Assembly (NCBI RefSeq): GCF_900169785.1
Contig: NZ_FWER01000015.1
Coordinates: forward strand, 1-64,000
Direction of reading: 5' to 3'
Length of the DNA: 64,000 nt
Source of the DNA: Rhizobium sullae
GTDB lineage: Bacteria; Pseudomonadota; Alphaproteobacteria; Rhizobiales; Rhizobiaceae
The translations under genes were made by a program, and so were the position numbers. Each line of letters begins with the position of its first letter. Position 1 is the stretch's first letter. Shown piece after piece: positions 8,839 to 18,314 of this stretch. Below the pieces are notes generated by a model, which saw only the letters and a list, made by a program, of their open reading frames with translations, did not search any database and was not told where the DNA came from.

Positions 8839-9825
8839 CTAAAAGAAAGCAATTCCGGTTATGATTATGTTCGCCATCGACAAAGGAAGCAAGACTTTCC
8901 ATCCGATCGCCATCAGTTGGTCGTAGCGGTAGCGGGGGAAAGTGAAGCGGAACCAGATAAACAAATAGACGAAGAACGAGACCTTGAGCACAAACCAGAG
9001 GAGCGGTGGCAAGGGGATCAGTACGCCGTTCCAGCCGCCGAAGAACAGGATCACCACCAGGACAGACACCAGCAACACGATGGCATATTCGCTGATCATG
9101 AAAAACGCAAAGCGGATACCGCTGTATTCGGTATGGAATCCGGCCCCCAGATCACCTTCGGCTTCCGAAAGGTCGAAGGGAATGCGCTGGGCTTCGGCCA
9201 GTCCGGCGACGAAGAACACGAAGAAGCCGATCGGTTGGTAAACGATGTTCCAGACATCGGCCTGTGCCCGCACGATCTCGAGCAGGCTCATGGATTGCGC
9301 CAGCATGACGACGCCGATGACCGCGAACCCCATCGGGATCTCGTAGCTGATCATCTGCGCGCAGGTCCTGAGGCTGCCCAAGACAGCGTATTTACTGTTA
9401 GCGGCCCAGCCGCCGAAGATGACGCCATAGACCTCGATCCCAATCACCGCGAAGACGAAAAGCAGCGCCACATTCATGTCGGAGACGTAGAGCGAGATCT
9501 CGGCACCGAGCACCGATACGGTTTCGCCGAAGGGGATCGCGACGAACACCACAAAGGGTGGGACGAGTGCCAGGATTGGGGCCAGCTTGAACAGAAAGCG
9601 GTCGGCCTCAGCCGGGATGTGGTCCTCTTTCGTTAAGAGCTTGATTCCGTCCGCCACCGGCTGCAGCAACCCGTGCCACCCCACGCGCATCGGCCCCATC
9701 CGCTGCTGGATGTGCCCGGCGATTTTGCGTTCCAGCCAGGTCAGCGGCAAAGGCAGCAGCAGCAGGATCGCGATTAGAAACGCGACCTTGAAGACGATCA
9801 GGCCGAGGGCGACGATAAGTTCCAT
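8839..9825 (-). CDS. nuoH2: NADH-quinone oxidoreductase subunit H
   Basis: This is the membrane subunit at the junction of the peripheral and membrane arms (328 aa), with about eight hydrophobic helices. It has the conserved ERKIAGHIQQRMGP loop near residue 32 and FDLSEAEGDLGAG around residue 220, which lines the quinone tunnel. It is the first gene of the minus-strand block; upstream is a broken GntR gene instead of nuoG. It appears complete. Confidence 0.94.
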   Translation of the reverse strand: MELIVALGLIVFKVAFLIAILLLLPLPLTWLERKIAGHIQQRMGPMRVGWHGLLQPVADGIKLLTKEDHIPAEADRFLFKLAPILALVPPFVVFVAIPFGETVSVLGAEISLYVSDMNVALLFVFAVIGIEVYGVIFGGWAANSKYAVLGSLRTCAQMISYEIPMGFAVIGVVMLAQSMSLLEIVRAQADVWNIVYQPIGFFVFFVAGLAEAQRIPFDLSEAEGDLGAGFHTEYSGIRFAFFMISEYAIVLLVSVLVVILFFGGWNGVLIPLPPLLWFVLKVSFFVYLFIWFRFTFPRYRYDQLMAIGWKVLLPLSMANIIITGIAFF

Positions 9826-9937
9826 GATCCGCGGCTACTTATTCATCGGTTGAAACGTGCGACCGGACTTTGCCCGGTTATGCACTGAGCACTTTGCGCA
9901 CTTGTCAGCTTGATACGGTACAGCGGCGACGCGCCAC

Positions 9938-10599
9938 TTGCAAAGCGGAAATCAACGCCGATCGCGACCGATCGTCCGCGATGCGCTTGCGCGCTTGCGC
10001 GACCAGGGCATGGTCTATGCCCGGCAGGGCGCAGGAACCTTCGTCAGCGCTCACGGTTCACCGGCGACGCAACTGGCCTACTCGCCTGTCAAAACGCTCG
10101 CTGACATTCAGCGCTGCTACGACTTCCGCCTGACGATTGAGCCCGCCGCGGCCTACTTTGCCGCCAAGCGCCGCGACGGTTCGGCGCTTGAGAAGATCGC
10201 AACGGCGCTTGCGGATCTTCGCGAGACGACAAACCACCTGCTGCATCGAACGGACGCCGATTTCCTGTTTCATCGGGCCGTTACCGAGGCTGCGAACAAT
10301 CACTATTACACGGCGTCGATGGATGCCCTCAAACCGCATATCGCGGTCGGTATGCTTTGCACGGGCTGTCGCTTCTCGCCCCCCGGCAAGGCCTCCAGAA
10401 AGTGTTTCAGGAGCACGAAGAAATCTACAAGGCGATTGCCGAAGGCCGGGCGGATGATGCCCGGGACCTGATGCGAGCCCATCTCGAAGGATCGCGAGAC
10501 CGCCTTTTCGAGGGCTGGGCTCTCGACCTCTCCTTTTTAGATATCAGCTGTCGCGCAATAGAGTTCCCGCCGCTGCCGCTTTCCGAAGATCGCGGCTGA
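9938..10599 (+). pseudogene. GntR (FadR/FCD-type) regulator remnant
   Basis: This reads as a GntR regulator lacking its start and most of the winged helix. Homology begins at SRPIVRDALARLRDQGMVY, matching the second half of the DNA-binding domain of the intact regulator at 13689, and continues through the FCD ligand-binding domain. After HIAVGM (near 10350) the frame shifts and homology resumes in another frame with QKVFQEHEEIYKAIAEGRA. Both the truncation and the frameshift argue that it is dead. Its similarity to the regulator at 13689 suggests a paralogue or an imported homologue. Confidence 0.8.
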
Positions 10600-10710
10600 G
10601 ATTGTGCATTTCCTCTCAGAAAAGACGATACAGGCGCTGTTGCCGTGTGCCCGTCCGCGCTTGCGCATGCTACGATGCTGTTTCCTTCAACAATTAGGGA
10701 CGATCAACTC

Positions 10711-12042
10711 ATGACGGGCCAGGATGGCAGTATTCTCGATTATGTCGGGATTCTTGCCGTGTTTCTTCTCGTGGGCGCCAACGGTTTCTTTGTGGCCGCC
10801 GAATTCGCATTGGTTTCCGTCAGACGTAGCCGGGTGGCCGAACTCGCGGCAGCGGGCCGGATGAACGCTTCGGCGCTTCAGCGTGCCGTGGATAATCTTG
10901 ATGCGAACCTTGCAGCCACACAGCTCGGCATAACGATCTCTTCGCTCGCCCTCGGCTGGGTCGGCGAACCGGCATTGGCGCATCTGATCGAGCCTCTATT
11001 GGCATGGTTGCCCGGTGAATGGGCGGCGAGGGGTTCCCATGCCATAGCCGTCGCCATCGCGTTCATCATTATAACGGCGCTTCATATCGTCCTTGGCGAA
11101 CTGGCGCCGAAGAGTCTCGCTCTGCAGCGGAGCGAAGGAACGTCGTTGGCTGTGGTCCGGCCGCTCGGCTTTTTTCTGATCGTCTTCAAACCGGCAATCT
11201 TCGTTCTCAATGGCATGGGCAACTTCGTGCTTCGTACTTTCGGTCTTCAGGCCGGAACGGGGGAATCTTCCTTCCATTCTCCGCAGGAGTTGAAGCTGTT
11301 GGTGGCCGAGAGCCAGGAGGCGGGACTTCTCAACCAGGTGCAGCAACAGCTCGTCGAGCGCGTGCTCAATATCGGCGAGAGGCCGATCTCCGACGTCATG
11401 ACCCCGCGTCTCGATGTCGAGTGGTTCGACGCCGACGACAGCGAGGCGGAAATCTTAAAGACGATTAGGGAGTGCAGGCACGAACAGCTTCTCGTCGCTC
11501 GCGGCTCAATCGACGAGCCGATCGGCATGGTTCTCAAGAAGGATCTGCTCGATCAGGTTCTGGACGGCCGCAAGATCCGGCCGATGGATGTCATCAAGCA
11601 GCCGCTGGTGCTTCATGAAGGAACCTCGGTCGTCCGCGTGCTCAGTAGCTTCAAGGCATCACCGGTCCACCTCGCTATCGTCATCGACGAATATGGCAGC
11701 TTGGAGGGGATTGTCACGCAGACGGACTTGCTCGAGGCAATCGCCGGGGAACTGCCGGGGTCCGACGAGGAACCGGCCATCGTCGTTCGCGAGGACGGCT
11801 CGCTGCTCGTCGATGCAATGATGCCTGCCTTCGACGCCTTCGAAAGACTAGGTCTGCGTGACAGACCGGACGCGGATTTCCATACGCTCGCGGGCTTTGC
11901 CCTTCATCAGCTCCAGCACATCCCGGAAACCGGTGAGGTTTTCGAGTTCGACGGATGGCGGTTCGAGGTTATCGATATGGACGGCATGCGCATCGACAAG
12001 ATCTTGGCGACGCGAAGCTCGACGGAAGGAGCGGACGTTTAG
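10711..12042 (+). CDS. CorC/HlyC (CNNM)-family membrane protein
   Basis: This is a 443-aa membrane protein with an N-terminal DUF21/CNNM domain of about four helices (residues 8-190, including NGFFVAAEFALVSVRRSR), a CBS pair (about 210-335, starting RPISDVMTPRLDVEWF) and a C-terminal CorC_HlyC domain (about 350-435). Relatives are linked to magnesium or cobalt efflux and metal resistance; the annotated name hemolysin is historical. ATG 10711 is preferred for matching the family N-terminus; ATG 10645 in frame is possible. Confidence 0.88.
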   Translation: MTGQDGSILDYVGILAVFLLVGANGFFVAAEFALVSVRRSRVAELAAAGRMNASALQRAVDNLDANLAATQLGITISSLALGWVGEPALAHLIEPLLAWLPGEWAARGSHAIAVAIAFIIITALHIVLGELAPKSLALQRSEGTSLAVVRPLGFFLIVFKPAIFVLNGMGNFVLRTFGLQAGTGESSFHSPQELKLLVAESQEAGLLNQVQQQLVERVLNIGERPISDVMTPRLDVEWFDADDSEAEILKTIRECRHEQLLVARGSIDEPIGMVLKKDLLDQVLDGRKIRPMDVIKQPLVLHEGTSVVRVLSSFKASPVHLAIVIDEYGSLEGIVTQTDLLEAIAGELPGSDEEPAIVVREDGSLLVDAMMPAFDAFERLGLRDRPDADFHTLAGFALHQLQHIPETGEVFEFDGWRFEVIDMDGMRIDKILATRSSTEGADV

Positions 12043-12068
12043 GCTAGCTATAGCTAGGCAGCGCTGCA

Positions 12069-12161
12069 AACCAGGAAGCCGAAGCCGGTATCCGCCGGCT
12101 CAACCGCCTGCCGATCGTCGTGGTGATCGTGCTGGTCGTCGCCTTCTTCGCGGTGTTCTAG
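12069..12161 (+). pseudogene. Possible TrbI-like N-terminal fragment
   Basis: A short open stretch reads IRRLNRLPIVVVIVLVVAFF and then stops. The RRLNRLP motif before a single hydrophobic helix resembles the N-terminus of conjugal transfer protein TrbI/VirB10. Nothing of the rest is present. The match is short and could be coincidental. Confidence 0.4.
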
Positions 12162-12230
12162 TTCTTAAGGGCTATCCGGCGACGCTGATCTTCGAGCTTC
12201 CAGCTTTCGGCTCGAACGAACCCGATTTAA

Positions 12231-12437
12231 GTATCCGTAGAGATAAAGTTTAAGCAGATCGGCCGGATCGTAGCCGGGGCGTCCGGTCCCTTTTGCCATC
12301 ACCCGGGAAAACACAGCAGCGACAAGATCGATGCTATCCACAAAAGCCTCTGTGAGGCGGACCGGGTTGTCTGATCCGACATATCATCAAGGAAGAGGCA
12401 GTAGTTGCGAGCGATCTGAGCCAGATAAATGTGCCAT
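12231..12437 (-). pseudogene. IS1182-type transposase N-terminal remnant
   Basis: On the minus strand an ATG at 12437 begins MAHLSGSDRSQLLPLP. After a frameshift the frame continues YVGSDNPVRLTEAFVDSIDL and then GTGRPGYDPADLLKLYLYGY. These are the N-terminal blocks of IS1182-like DDE transposases. The rest of the gene is absent and the frame is broken near 12385, so this is a dead scrap. Confidence 0.75.
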
Positions 12438-12595
12438 GCGGAAAAATACTACAGTTCGCTTGCCGTCGGAATCTTCCCCAGAGCTTTTGCACGGTCTGAA
12501 AAGCGGTGGACACCAAGTCATGGAGGAAGGTGTTAAAAAGGGATGATATCCCGCTCGCAACTGCTCGGATATTTGTAATGCCGCATCAGATATCA

Positions 12596-12624
12596 TTGAC
12601 ATTTCAATAGAGAATAGCGCTATT
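12596..12624 (+). promoter_or_regulatory. Promoter and palindromic operator candidate of the acid-sugar kinase gene
   Basis: A perfect -35 box TTGACA (12596-12601) is followed by the exact 12-bp palindrome AATAGCGCTATT (12613-12624), which overlaps the expected -10 position (TATTAA, 12621-12626, spacer about 19). It is 27 bases before the kinase ATG. A site at this position suits the GntR regulator encoded two genes along. Binding is inferred. Confidence 0.45.
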
Positions 12625-12650
12625 AAGATTACAACAATTTGGGATGTGCA

Positions 12651-13685
12651 ATGCTGGCGATTCTTGCCGATGATCTGACGGGCGCGGTGGATAGTGCCGC
12701 GCCGTTCGCGACGCGGGGGATGCATGTGGAAGTGGCTCTGGCGACCGGAGCCATTGGCAAGGCTCTCTGCGAGGCGCCGGATGTCCTGTCGATCAATCTA
12801 GGCTCACGCGAGATCAGCGCTCCGGCGGCGCGGCGGCAAGTGGAGATGGCACTTGCCGCGCTGCCGGCGGGAACGCGGCTCTTCAAGAAGGTAGACTCGC
12901 GTCTCAAGGGGCATATCGCGGCCGAGCTCGATGCCATGTCCTTTCGGGCAGCTCTCGCGGCGCCAGCGATCCCTGCATTCGGGCGCGTCGTGAAGGATGG
13001 CTGTGTGACGGGCTTCGGGGTGGACACGCCAATTTCCATTGCCGAAAAGCTCGGACACCACGTTGCTTGTGCCACGATCCCCGATATGTCCAGCCAGAGC
13101 GAGATGCATGCCTGGCTCGATCAGTCGGAGAGCTCTGGCTTCGATCTTCTGATCGGAGCGCGGGGCTTGGCCGAAGCGCTTGCCGAACGCCTGAGCGGCA
13201 ATGCAACCGCGCGGACTGCTGAGATACCAAGTGGCAAGGCGCTGTTTGTCATCGGCTCCCGCGATCCGATCACCCTTGCCCAGATCGATGCGCTTCGTGC
13301 GGCTTTCGCCCTTCGCTACCTGCCCGCGCCCAACGGCCACCTTGCCGGGGGAGGAGACCGGTCCGATGGCAGTGTGATCACCCTTGTCCAGGCCGTGCCA
13401 GGAGAGGGCGTCGTCGGCTCTCATGATGTGTCGCGTTTCCTCGCCGAAAGTGTGTTTCCAGATTTAACGAACAAAGCCTCGACATTGCTCTTTGCCGGCG
13501 GCGCGACGGCGGAGGCCGTGCTCGAAAGAATGGGCATAACGCGTTTCCGTCTGCTTGGGGAATGCATGCCCGGCCTGGGCTTGGCTCACGCCCATGGACA
13601 TTGCATCATTGCAAAATCCGGAGGATTTGGGCATCCGGATACGTTGAAAGAGATCGCGGGCATAATGCTTCGCAATATGGGATGA
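12651..13685 (+). CDS. Four-carbon acid sugar kinase family (DUF1537)
   Basis: This 344-aa protein starts MLAILADDLTGAVDSAAPFA, the hallmark DDLTG motif of DUF1537 kinases such as 3-oxo-tetronate, threonate and erythronate kinases. The N-terminal domain binds the sugar acid; the C-terminal nucleotide-binding domain shows the glycine-rich FAGGATAEAVLERMGI. The product would be a 4-phospho sugar acid. The PdxA2-like dehydrogenase encoded at 15624 is the expected next enzyme. A GntR gene follows after three bases. The exact substrate cannot be read from sequence. Confidence 0.88.
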   Translation: MLAILADDLTGAVDSAAPFATRGMHVEVALATGAIGKALCEAPDVLSINLGSREISAPAARRQVEMALAALPAGTRLFKKVDSRLKGHIAAELDAMSFRAALAAPAIPAFGRVVKDGCVTGFGVDTPISIAEKLGHHVACATIPDMSSQSEMHAWLDQSESSGFDLLIGARGLAEALAERLSGNATARTAEIPSGKALFVIGSRDPITLAQIDALRAAFALRYLPAPNGHLAGGGDRSDGSVITLVQAVPGEGVVGSHDVSRFLAESVFPDLTNKASTLLFAGGATAEAVLERMGITRFRLLGECMPGLGLAHAHGHCIIAKSGGFGHPDTLKEIAGIMLRNMG

Positions 13686-13688
13686 CAG

Positions 13689-14390
13689 ATGGGATTGGAG
13701 AGCGGAACAGCACGCAGGAGTCTTGGCGATCTAGTATTCGAGCGCATGCACCGGGCAATCAAGTCCGGTGCATATAAGCCCGACGAACGTCTGCCGACAG
13801 AACACGATCTTGCAATCGAGTTCGAGGTCTCCCGCCCGATCATTCGGGAAGCCCTTGGACGTCTTCGCGAGCAGGGGTTCATCTATTCGCGCCGTGGTGC
13901 CGGCAGCTTCGTTCGCGCCGTTGGCATGCGCGAGCCGCTCGGTTTCGGACAGTTGGAAAATGTCGCCGATCTTCTAAACTGCTACGAGTTCCGGTTGGCC
14001 GTGGAGCCAGCGGCAGCGGCAGCGGCGGCGGATCGTCACGACGCTACAAACCTCGCTGCCATTTTTCAGGCACTTGAACTCATGCGGGATGCCACTAACC
14101 GCCAATCCCACCGAGAAGATGCGGACTTCCAGTTTCATCTCGCGATCGCGCGCGCCGCCGGGAACAGTTACTTCTACACTGCCATGGAAGCGCTCAAGGA
14201 TCACATCGCCGTCGGCATGAAGTTTCACGGCGCCTCGGTTAAACGCGAAGCCGCCGGCCTGATGCGGGTTTTTGCCGAACACGAGGCGATCGCTGAAGCC
14301 ATCGCCGCACGTGACGCCGCAAAGGCAAAACAATTCATGCATGCGCATCTCACCGGGTCCCGCGAACGTCTCTTTCTGGCGACAAAGTAG
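13689..14390 (+). CDS. GntR-family regulator, FadR/FCD type
   Basis: This is a 233-aa transcription regulator with an N-terminal winged helix (about residues 10-75, including RLPTEHDLAIEFEVSRPIIR and then EALGRLREQG) and an all-helical FCD ligand domain (about 95-220) with the usual metal-binding His/Asp positions (EDADFQFHLAIARA). It is co-transcribed with the acid-sugar kinase and probably controls it and the divergent catabolic genes in response to a sugar acid. A broken homologue lies at 9938. Confidence 0.9.
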   Translation: MGLESGTARRSLGDLVFERMHRAIKSGAYKPDERLPTEHDLAIEFEVSRPIIREALGRLREQGFIYSRRGAGSFVRAVGMREPLGFGQLENVADLLNCYEFRLAVEPAAAAAAADRHDATNLAAIFQALELMRDATNRQSHREDADFQFHLAIARAAGNSYFYTAMEALKDHIAVGMKFHGASVKREAAGLMRVFAEHEAIAEAIAARDAAKAKQFMHAHLTGSRERLFLATK

Positions 14391-14404
14391 TTCCCCCCTT
14401 GGAA

Positions 14405-14428
14405 AACCCTGGCTTCAGGCAGGGGGTT
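14405..14428. terminator. Hairpin between convergent GntR gene and dehydrogenase
   Basis: CCCTG (14407-14411) pairs with CAGGG (14420-14424), and flanking AA/TT extends the stem over an eight-base loop. It lies 15 bases after the GntR stop in the gap between two convergent genes. No T-run follows. Confidence 0.35.
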
Positions 14429-14505
14429 CGACAGGGAATCGCCGCCTTCAAGTCTCGATTTTAGGTATGTCGCGCGGCCCGCTGCACAATGTTCGGCGAC
14501 GCGTT

Positions 14506-15624
14506 TTAGAAGGCTGCCCTGTAGACGCCGAGAACATCCTCGACACTCATATCGATCGGATTGTTGTCCATCAGACGACGGATCGCATGCGCTTCGCTGG
14601 CGTAAAGCGGCAGGTCGTCCGCCTTCGCGCCATGAGCGGCAAGCGACATCTCGATACCGAGACCGTTGCAGAAATCGGAGGCGGCGCTGAGTAAGTCCGC
14701 CTTGGAGAGGCCTGCGTCGAGCCCGAGCGCTTCTGCGACTTCGGCCGTCTTGCCCGCTGCAACCGACTGGTTGAAGGCCAGGACATGCGGGAAGATGATA
14801 GCATTCGCCAGGCCATGCGGCAGGCGAAGTCGCGTACCAAGCGGATAGGCGATGGCGTGGCCGGCCGCGGTGTTCACCGGCCCGAGGCATATGCCGCCGT
14901 AGTAGGAGGCAAGCATCAGACCTTGGCGCGCCTGGGTATCGGCACCGTCTTTAACCGCGCGTGCCAGATATTTGCCAATGAGGCGGAAGCCCATGCGGGC
15001 GAAGTCGTCGATCATTGGATGCGCGCGGCGATTGGTGAAGGCTTCGACACAGTGCGCCATGGCATCCACGCCGGTGGCCGCCGTCACGGCAGGCGGCACG
15101 GAATAGGTCAGTTCCGGATCGAGCACGGCGAAATCGGCGATCATGTGCGGGCTCTCCACCGCGATCTTGTTGCCCTTGCCGGGATCGGTGATGAGTGAGC
15201 GAATGCCGGCTTCCGAGCCTGTTCCAGCCGTGGTGGCCACTTGGGCGAGGCGCGTGCGGCGGCCGGCGACGCGGTTCGGCCCGGCGACATCGGCAAGCGT
15301 CTGCTCGCCATCCCACAGCACCGCCACAAGCTTGGCGACATCGAGGACAGAGCCCCCCCCAAGGCCGACGATCAGGTCCGGCTTGCTGTGCCGCGCAACG
15401 TCACGCGCGGCGTCGAGCGTCCCCGTATCCGGCTCGCCGGGGATGGCGTCGAACACGGTGACGTGACTGGAGAGCTTCAGGCGGTCGACGAAACCTGCCG
15501 TGATGGGTGTCGCGATGACCAGCACCGATCGGGCATCAGCCGCCCAGGTGCCGACTTCCGCAATTGAGCCGGCGCCGACGGTCAGGCGGCGAGGTTGATG
15601 AAGGGTTATGGGAGCAATGGTCAT
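14506..15624 (-). CDS. Iron-containing alcohol dehydrogenase family protein
   Basis: This 372-aa enzyme is of the Fe-ADH / maleylacetate reductase type. It has the NAD(P)-binding GGGSVLDVAK (around residue 88), TTAGTGSEA (about 131), and metal-ligand positions in DAMAHCVEAF, GHAIAYPLG and LPHGLANAI. It likely oxidises or reduces a hydroxyl/keto group of the catabolised compound. Its ATG overlaps the pdxA2-like stop by one base (TGATG), so it is the last gene of the BNR-pdxA2-ADH operon. Confidence 0.9.
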   Translation of the reverse strand: MTIAPITLHQPRRLTVGAGSIAEVGTWAADARSVLVIATPITAGFVDRLKLSSHVTVFDAIPGEPDTGTLDAARDVARHSKPDLIVGLGGGSVLDVAKLVAVLWDGEQTLADVAGPNRVAGRRTRLAQVATTAGTGSEAGIRSLITDPGKGNKIAVESPHMIADFAVLDPELTYSVPPAVTAATGVDAMAHCVEAFTNRRAHPMIDDFARMGFRLIGKYLARAVKDGADTQARQGLMLASYYGGICLGPVNTAAGHAIAYPLGTRLRLPHGLANAIIFPHVLAFNQSVAAGKTAEVAEALGLDAGLSKADLLSAASDFCNGLGIEMSLAAHGAKADDLPLYASEAHAIRRLMDNNPIDMSVEDVLGVYRAAF

Positions 15625-16586
15625 CAGCGTGATCCTCGTTTTGCCGCGTCCGCCACAAGCCTGCGGGCGTAGGCGATGGCGGAGTTCAAGTTGCTGTGAT
15701 TGGCGATACCCTTCCCGGCGATATCGAAGGCCGTGCCGTGGTCGACGGAGGTGCGATCGATCGGCAGGTCCACCGAGACGTTCACGGCTGTGTCGAAGGC
15801 AACAAGCTTGATCGGGATATGCCCCTGATCGTGGTACTGCGCGACGACGAGATCGAAAACGCCGGAATAGGCGCGATAGAAGACCGTGTCAGCCGAGATC
15901 GGACCATGAACGTCGATGCCTTCCGCCCGCGCAGCCTGTACCGCCGGCGCGATCTGGTCGTCGTCTTCGGTGCCAAACAGGCCGTTCTCGCCACAATGAG
16001 GATTAATGCCGGCGACGGCGATTTTAGGTGCGGCATAGCCGATGCGCTTCAGATGCGCATTGCCGGCGCGGATGGTGGCAAGCACCCGCTCGGTCGTCGC
16101 ACGCTGGATCGCCTCCTGCAGCGACACATGGGTCGAGACGTGAATGACCTTCAGCCGCTCGGACGCCAGCAGCATGTACGCCGCCGTGGCGCCCGTCAGG
16201 CTGCGCAGCATGCCGGTGTGGCCATCATAATGGTGGCCTGCAAGGTTCAGCGCTTCCTTGTTGATCGGTGCGGTGACGATGCAGCCGATGACACCCGCCT
16301 CCGCATCGCGAACCGCATTCTCGATGAAGCGGAATGCGGCGTCGCCGGCGACGGGGCTCAACTGTCCCCAGGCCAGCGGCGCGCCGTCAATGGGCAGGTC
16401 CACGACATGCGCGGCGAGATCTACATCGAGGCCGAGAGCCGCTCGGGCCGCCTCGAGCGTCAAGAGGTTGCCGTAGATGCGGGTCGTATCACGCTCTTCG
16501 GGGGACATGCCAGCAAGCGCGCGGACCGAGATTTCCGGGCCGACGCCGCAGGGGTCGCCCATGGTTATGCCAATGATATTGCTCAT
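15624..16586 (-). CDS. pdxA2: PdxA2-like 4-phospho-threonate/erythronate dehydrogenase
   Basis: This 320-aa protein belongs to the PdxA family: [14 protein letters not shown] at the N-terminus and metal-ligand histidines in HYDGHTGML and [10 protein letters not shown]. PdxA proper makes vitamin B6, but PdxA2 members next to DUF1537 kinases oxidise and decarboxylate 4-phospho-D-threonate or -erythronate to dihydroxyacetone phosphate. The context here (kinase, GntR, Fe-ADH) supports the PdxA2 role. It overlaps the upstream BNR gene by four bases (ATGA). Confidence 0.88.
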   Translation of the reverse strand: MSNIIGITMGDPCGVGPEISVRALAGMSPEERDTTRIYGNLLTLEAARAALGLDVDLAAHVVDLPIDGAPLAWGQLSPVAGDAAFRFIENAVRDAEAGVIGCIVTAPINKEALNLAGHHYDGHTGMLRSLTGATAAYMLLASERLKVIHVSTHVSLQEAIQRATTERVLATIRAGNAHLKRIGYAAPKIAVAGINPHCGENGLFGTEDDDQIAPAVQAARAEGIDVHGPISADTVFYRAYSGVFDLVVAQYHDQGHIPIKLVAFDTAVNVSVDLPIDRTSVDHGTAFDIAGKGIANHSNLNSAIAYARRLVADAAKRGSR

Positions 16587-17779
16587 GAAGAACTCCGTGC
16601 GGCGGCACTGTCCCAGCCGGGGGCCAAGCGGACATATTTGATTGCGCGCCGATGATAGGTGTAGACGAGATGCAGCGTACCGTCCGGCCCTTCGAGAAGC
16701 CAGGGATAGGACATTTCCTTGTTGCGGCCATCAGTCGAGTCGTTGGAGAGGCACGTTCCCGGACCATTTTCGATCACCAGGTGGCTGGGGAAGGTCTTGC
16801 CGCCATCGTCCGACAGGCAGAGAGCGACCGGCCCACGCGGTACGCCCCAGATCGGGGCGCAGCCGCCGGTGGGGTCCGCGTCAGGGCGGCTATCGTCCTC
16901 GCCAAGCTCGTCGTAGAGCGAGGCGCGTCGGTCGGCCGACTGGGCGGCGTTTACTGGATTGCAGAACAGAGCAACCCGTCCGTCGGCAAGGCGTATCGCA
17001 GCGATCGAAGAATTGTTGTTGGGCACGTCGGTGGCCCGGGGAGCCGACCAACTGCGTCCACCATCGGTACTGTCTGTCCTGTAGACGAAGTCCGCCTGCC
17101 GGCGTCGGAAAAATGCGGCGACGCGCCGTTCGCCCAGCGGAACGGGTGACATGTGAACGCAACCTGTGGACTGGTCGAGGTCTTCCAGCTGCCATGTCCT
17201 GCCTTGGTCCAGCGAAACACCGACGGCGGCCGTATCGTGGCTGCCGTTCCATTTCTGGCCGGGACGCTGGACGCAGCGGAAGATCGGCAAGAGCCAGGCT
17301 CCATCGTCACGCACGAACACCGGCGCGCGGACGAAGCAGCCGCGCGGTAGGTCCAGATATCGGCCATCAGAGGTCGTCAGCTTCAGCGGATCGGATGCAT
17401 CGCGCAGGACTTCGGCCATGCGGATCCGGCACTCGTCCTGGTTGCCGGACGGCTGAGAAGTATGGAAAAGCCAGAGCTTGCCATCGGGGGCCGTGAACAA
17501 TACCGGATTCTGCTCCGAGTGTGACGGGTCGAAGCTTAGGCGCTGGGGCGGCCCCCAGGCGGTGGCGTCCGTCGTCAGCACGGAGGCAAAGATCGAGATA
17601 TCCGACTTTCCCTCAAGTGTGCCGCCGAACCATGTGCAGGCGAGAGCGCCATCGGAAAGCAGGTGCAAAAACGCCGCATGATTCTGGATCATAGGCGAAG
17701 GCAATAGTGCTTCCACGCGTCCGTGCGACGCGGGCTTGAGCAGGCCGTTCATGCCGCGGGCTATTTTCTCGGGGTTCAT
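16583..17779 (-). CDS. BNR/Asp-box (sialidase-fold) protein
   Basis: This 398-aa protein has several Asp-box (BNR) repeats: [18 protein letters not shown] and SDDGGKTFP, the pattern of six-bladed sialidase-like propellers. No signal peptide is evident (it starts [15 protein letters not shown]), so it probably acts in the cytoplasm. It is the first gene of the operon with pdxA2 and Fe-ADH, and it is divergent from the ABC importer. It may hydrolyse a glycosidic or related bond in the imported substrate. True sialidase activity is not shown by the sequence. Confidence 0.75.
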   Translation of the reverse strand: MNPEKIARGMNGLLKPASHGRVEALLPSPMIQNHAAFLHLLSDGALACTWFGGTLEGKSDISIFASVLTTDATAWGPPQRLSFDPSHSEQNPVLFTAPDGKLWLFHTSQPSGNQDECRIRMAEVLRDASDPLKLTTSDGRYLDLPRGCFVRAPVFVRDDGAWLLPIFRCVQRPGQKWNGSHDTAAVGVSLDQGRTWQLEDLDQSTGCVHMSPVPLGERRVAAFFRRRQADFVYRTDSTDGGRSWSAPRATDVPNNNSSIAAIRLADGRVALFCNPVNAAQSADRRASLYDELGEDDSRPDADPTGGCAPIWGVPRGPVALCLSDDGGKTFPSHLVIENGPGTCLSNDSTDGRNKEMSYPWLLEGPDGTLHLVYTYHRRAIKYVRLAPGWDSAAARSSS

Positions 17780-18000
17780 CTGATCCTCCTACTGACGTCG
17801 AAAATCGTTCATTTTTCTAAGTTGTCAAGTTTAATAATGTAACGTCCAGCTGGCGCCTCCGATGAGATCATCATTAAGTAAGTGATAAATCAACGTTATT
17901 TTTGCTTCATTGTAACATGTCAATTTACATCGCAAAACAATTTGACAAACTTGCTCGGAAAAGAGATGGTCTCTGTAGCCGGCGAGAAAATGCCGGAGAG
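17780..18000. promoter_or_regulatory. AT-rich divergent control region
   Basis: This AT-rich gap separates the minus-strand BNR operon from the plus-strand importer. It carries a TTGACA on each strand (plus 17942-17947; minus 17828-17823) in the related contexts AAACTTGACAACTT and AATTTGACAAACTTG. These could be -35 boxes or repeated operator half-sites for a shared regulator. Confidence 0.4.
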
Positions 18001-18101
18001 GAGGACTTTCATGCCGCAAGTGTCGGCTCCTGGGAGGCTACGATGGCTGTCGCCTTGGCGGTTGGCGCTGGCCGACGACGCCCGGGGCGAGGGAGAGGGG
18101 T

Positions 18102-18314
18102 CTCCTGGCGCTTCGGGGAGTCAACGGAGTCTGCATGGGCATCATGACCTATGCCTTTGCGCTGGCTCCCGCAACGGTTGCCGCGCCTGTCGATTTTCTG
18201 CGCCTGCCGCTCGTCGCCGTTGGCGGGCTCATTTATTGCGCGGCGTTGATCGCCGCGCGATCCGGAAAAGCTACTTTGGCTGAACAAGATTTCACAAGGG
18301 AGGAAACGTCGTGA
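18102..18314 (+). pseudogene. EamA/DMT transporter C-terminal remnant
   Basis: The frame reads LALRGVNGVCMGIMTYAFAL, then APATVAAPVDFLRLPLVAVG, which matches the last two helices of EamA (drug/metabolite transporter) proteins. There is no start and no N-terminal half. The fragment runs into the start of the binding-protein gene and stops four bases inside it, so the importer operon seems to have been joined to a decayed gene. Confidence 0.6.

Noticed and set aside
15696..16655. Plus-strand open frame of 319 codons
   Set aside because: It is antisense to the PdxA2-like gene, rich in Arg/Asp/Gly and without domain similarity.
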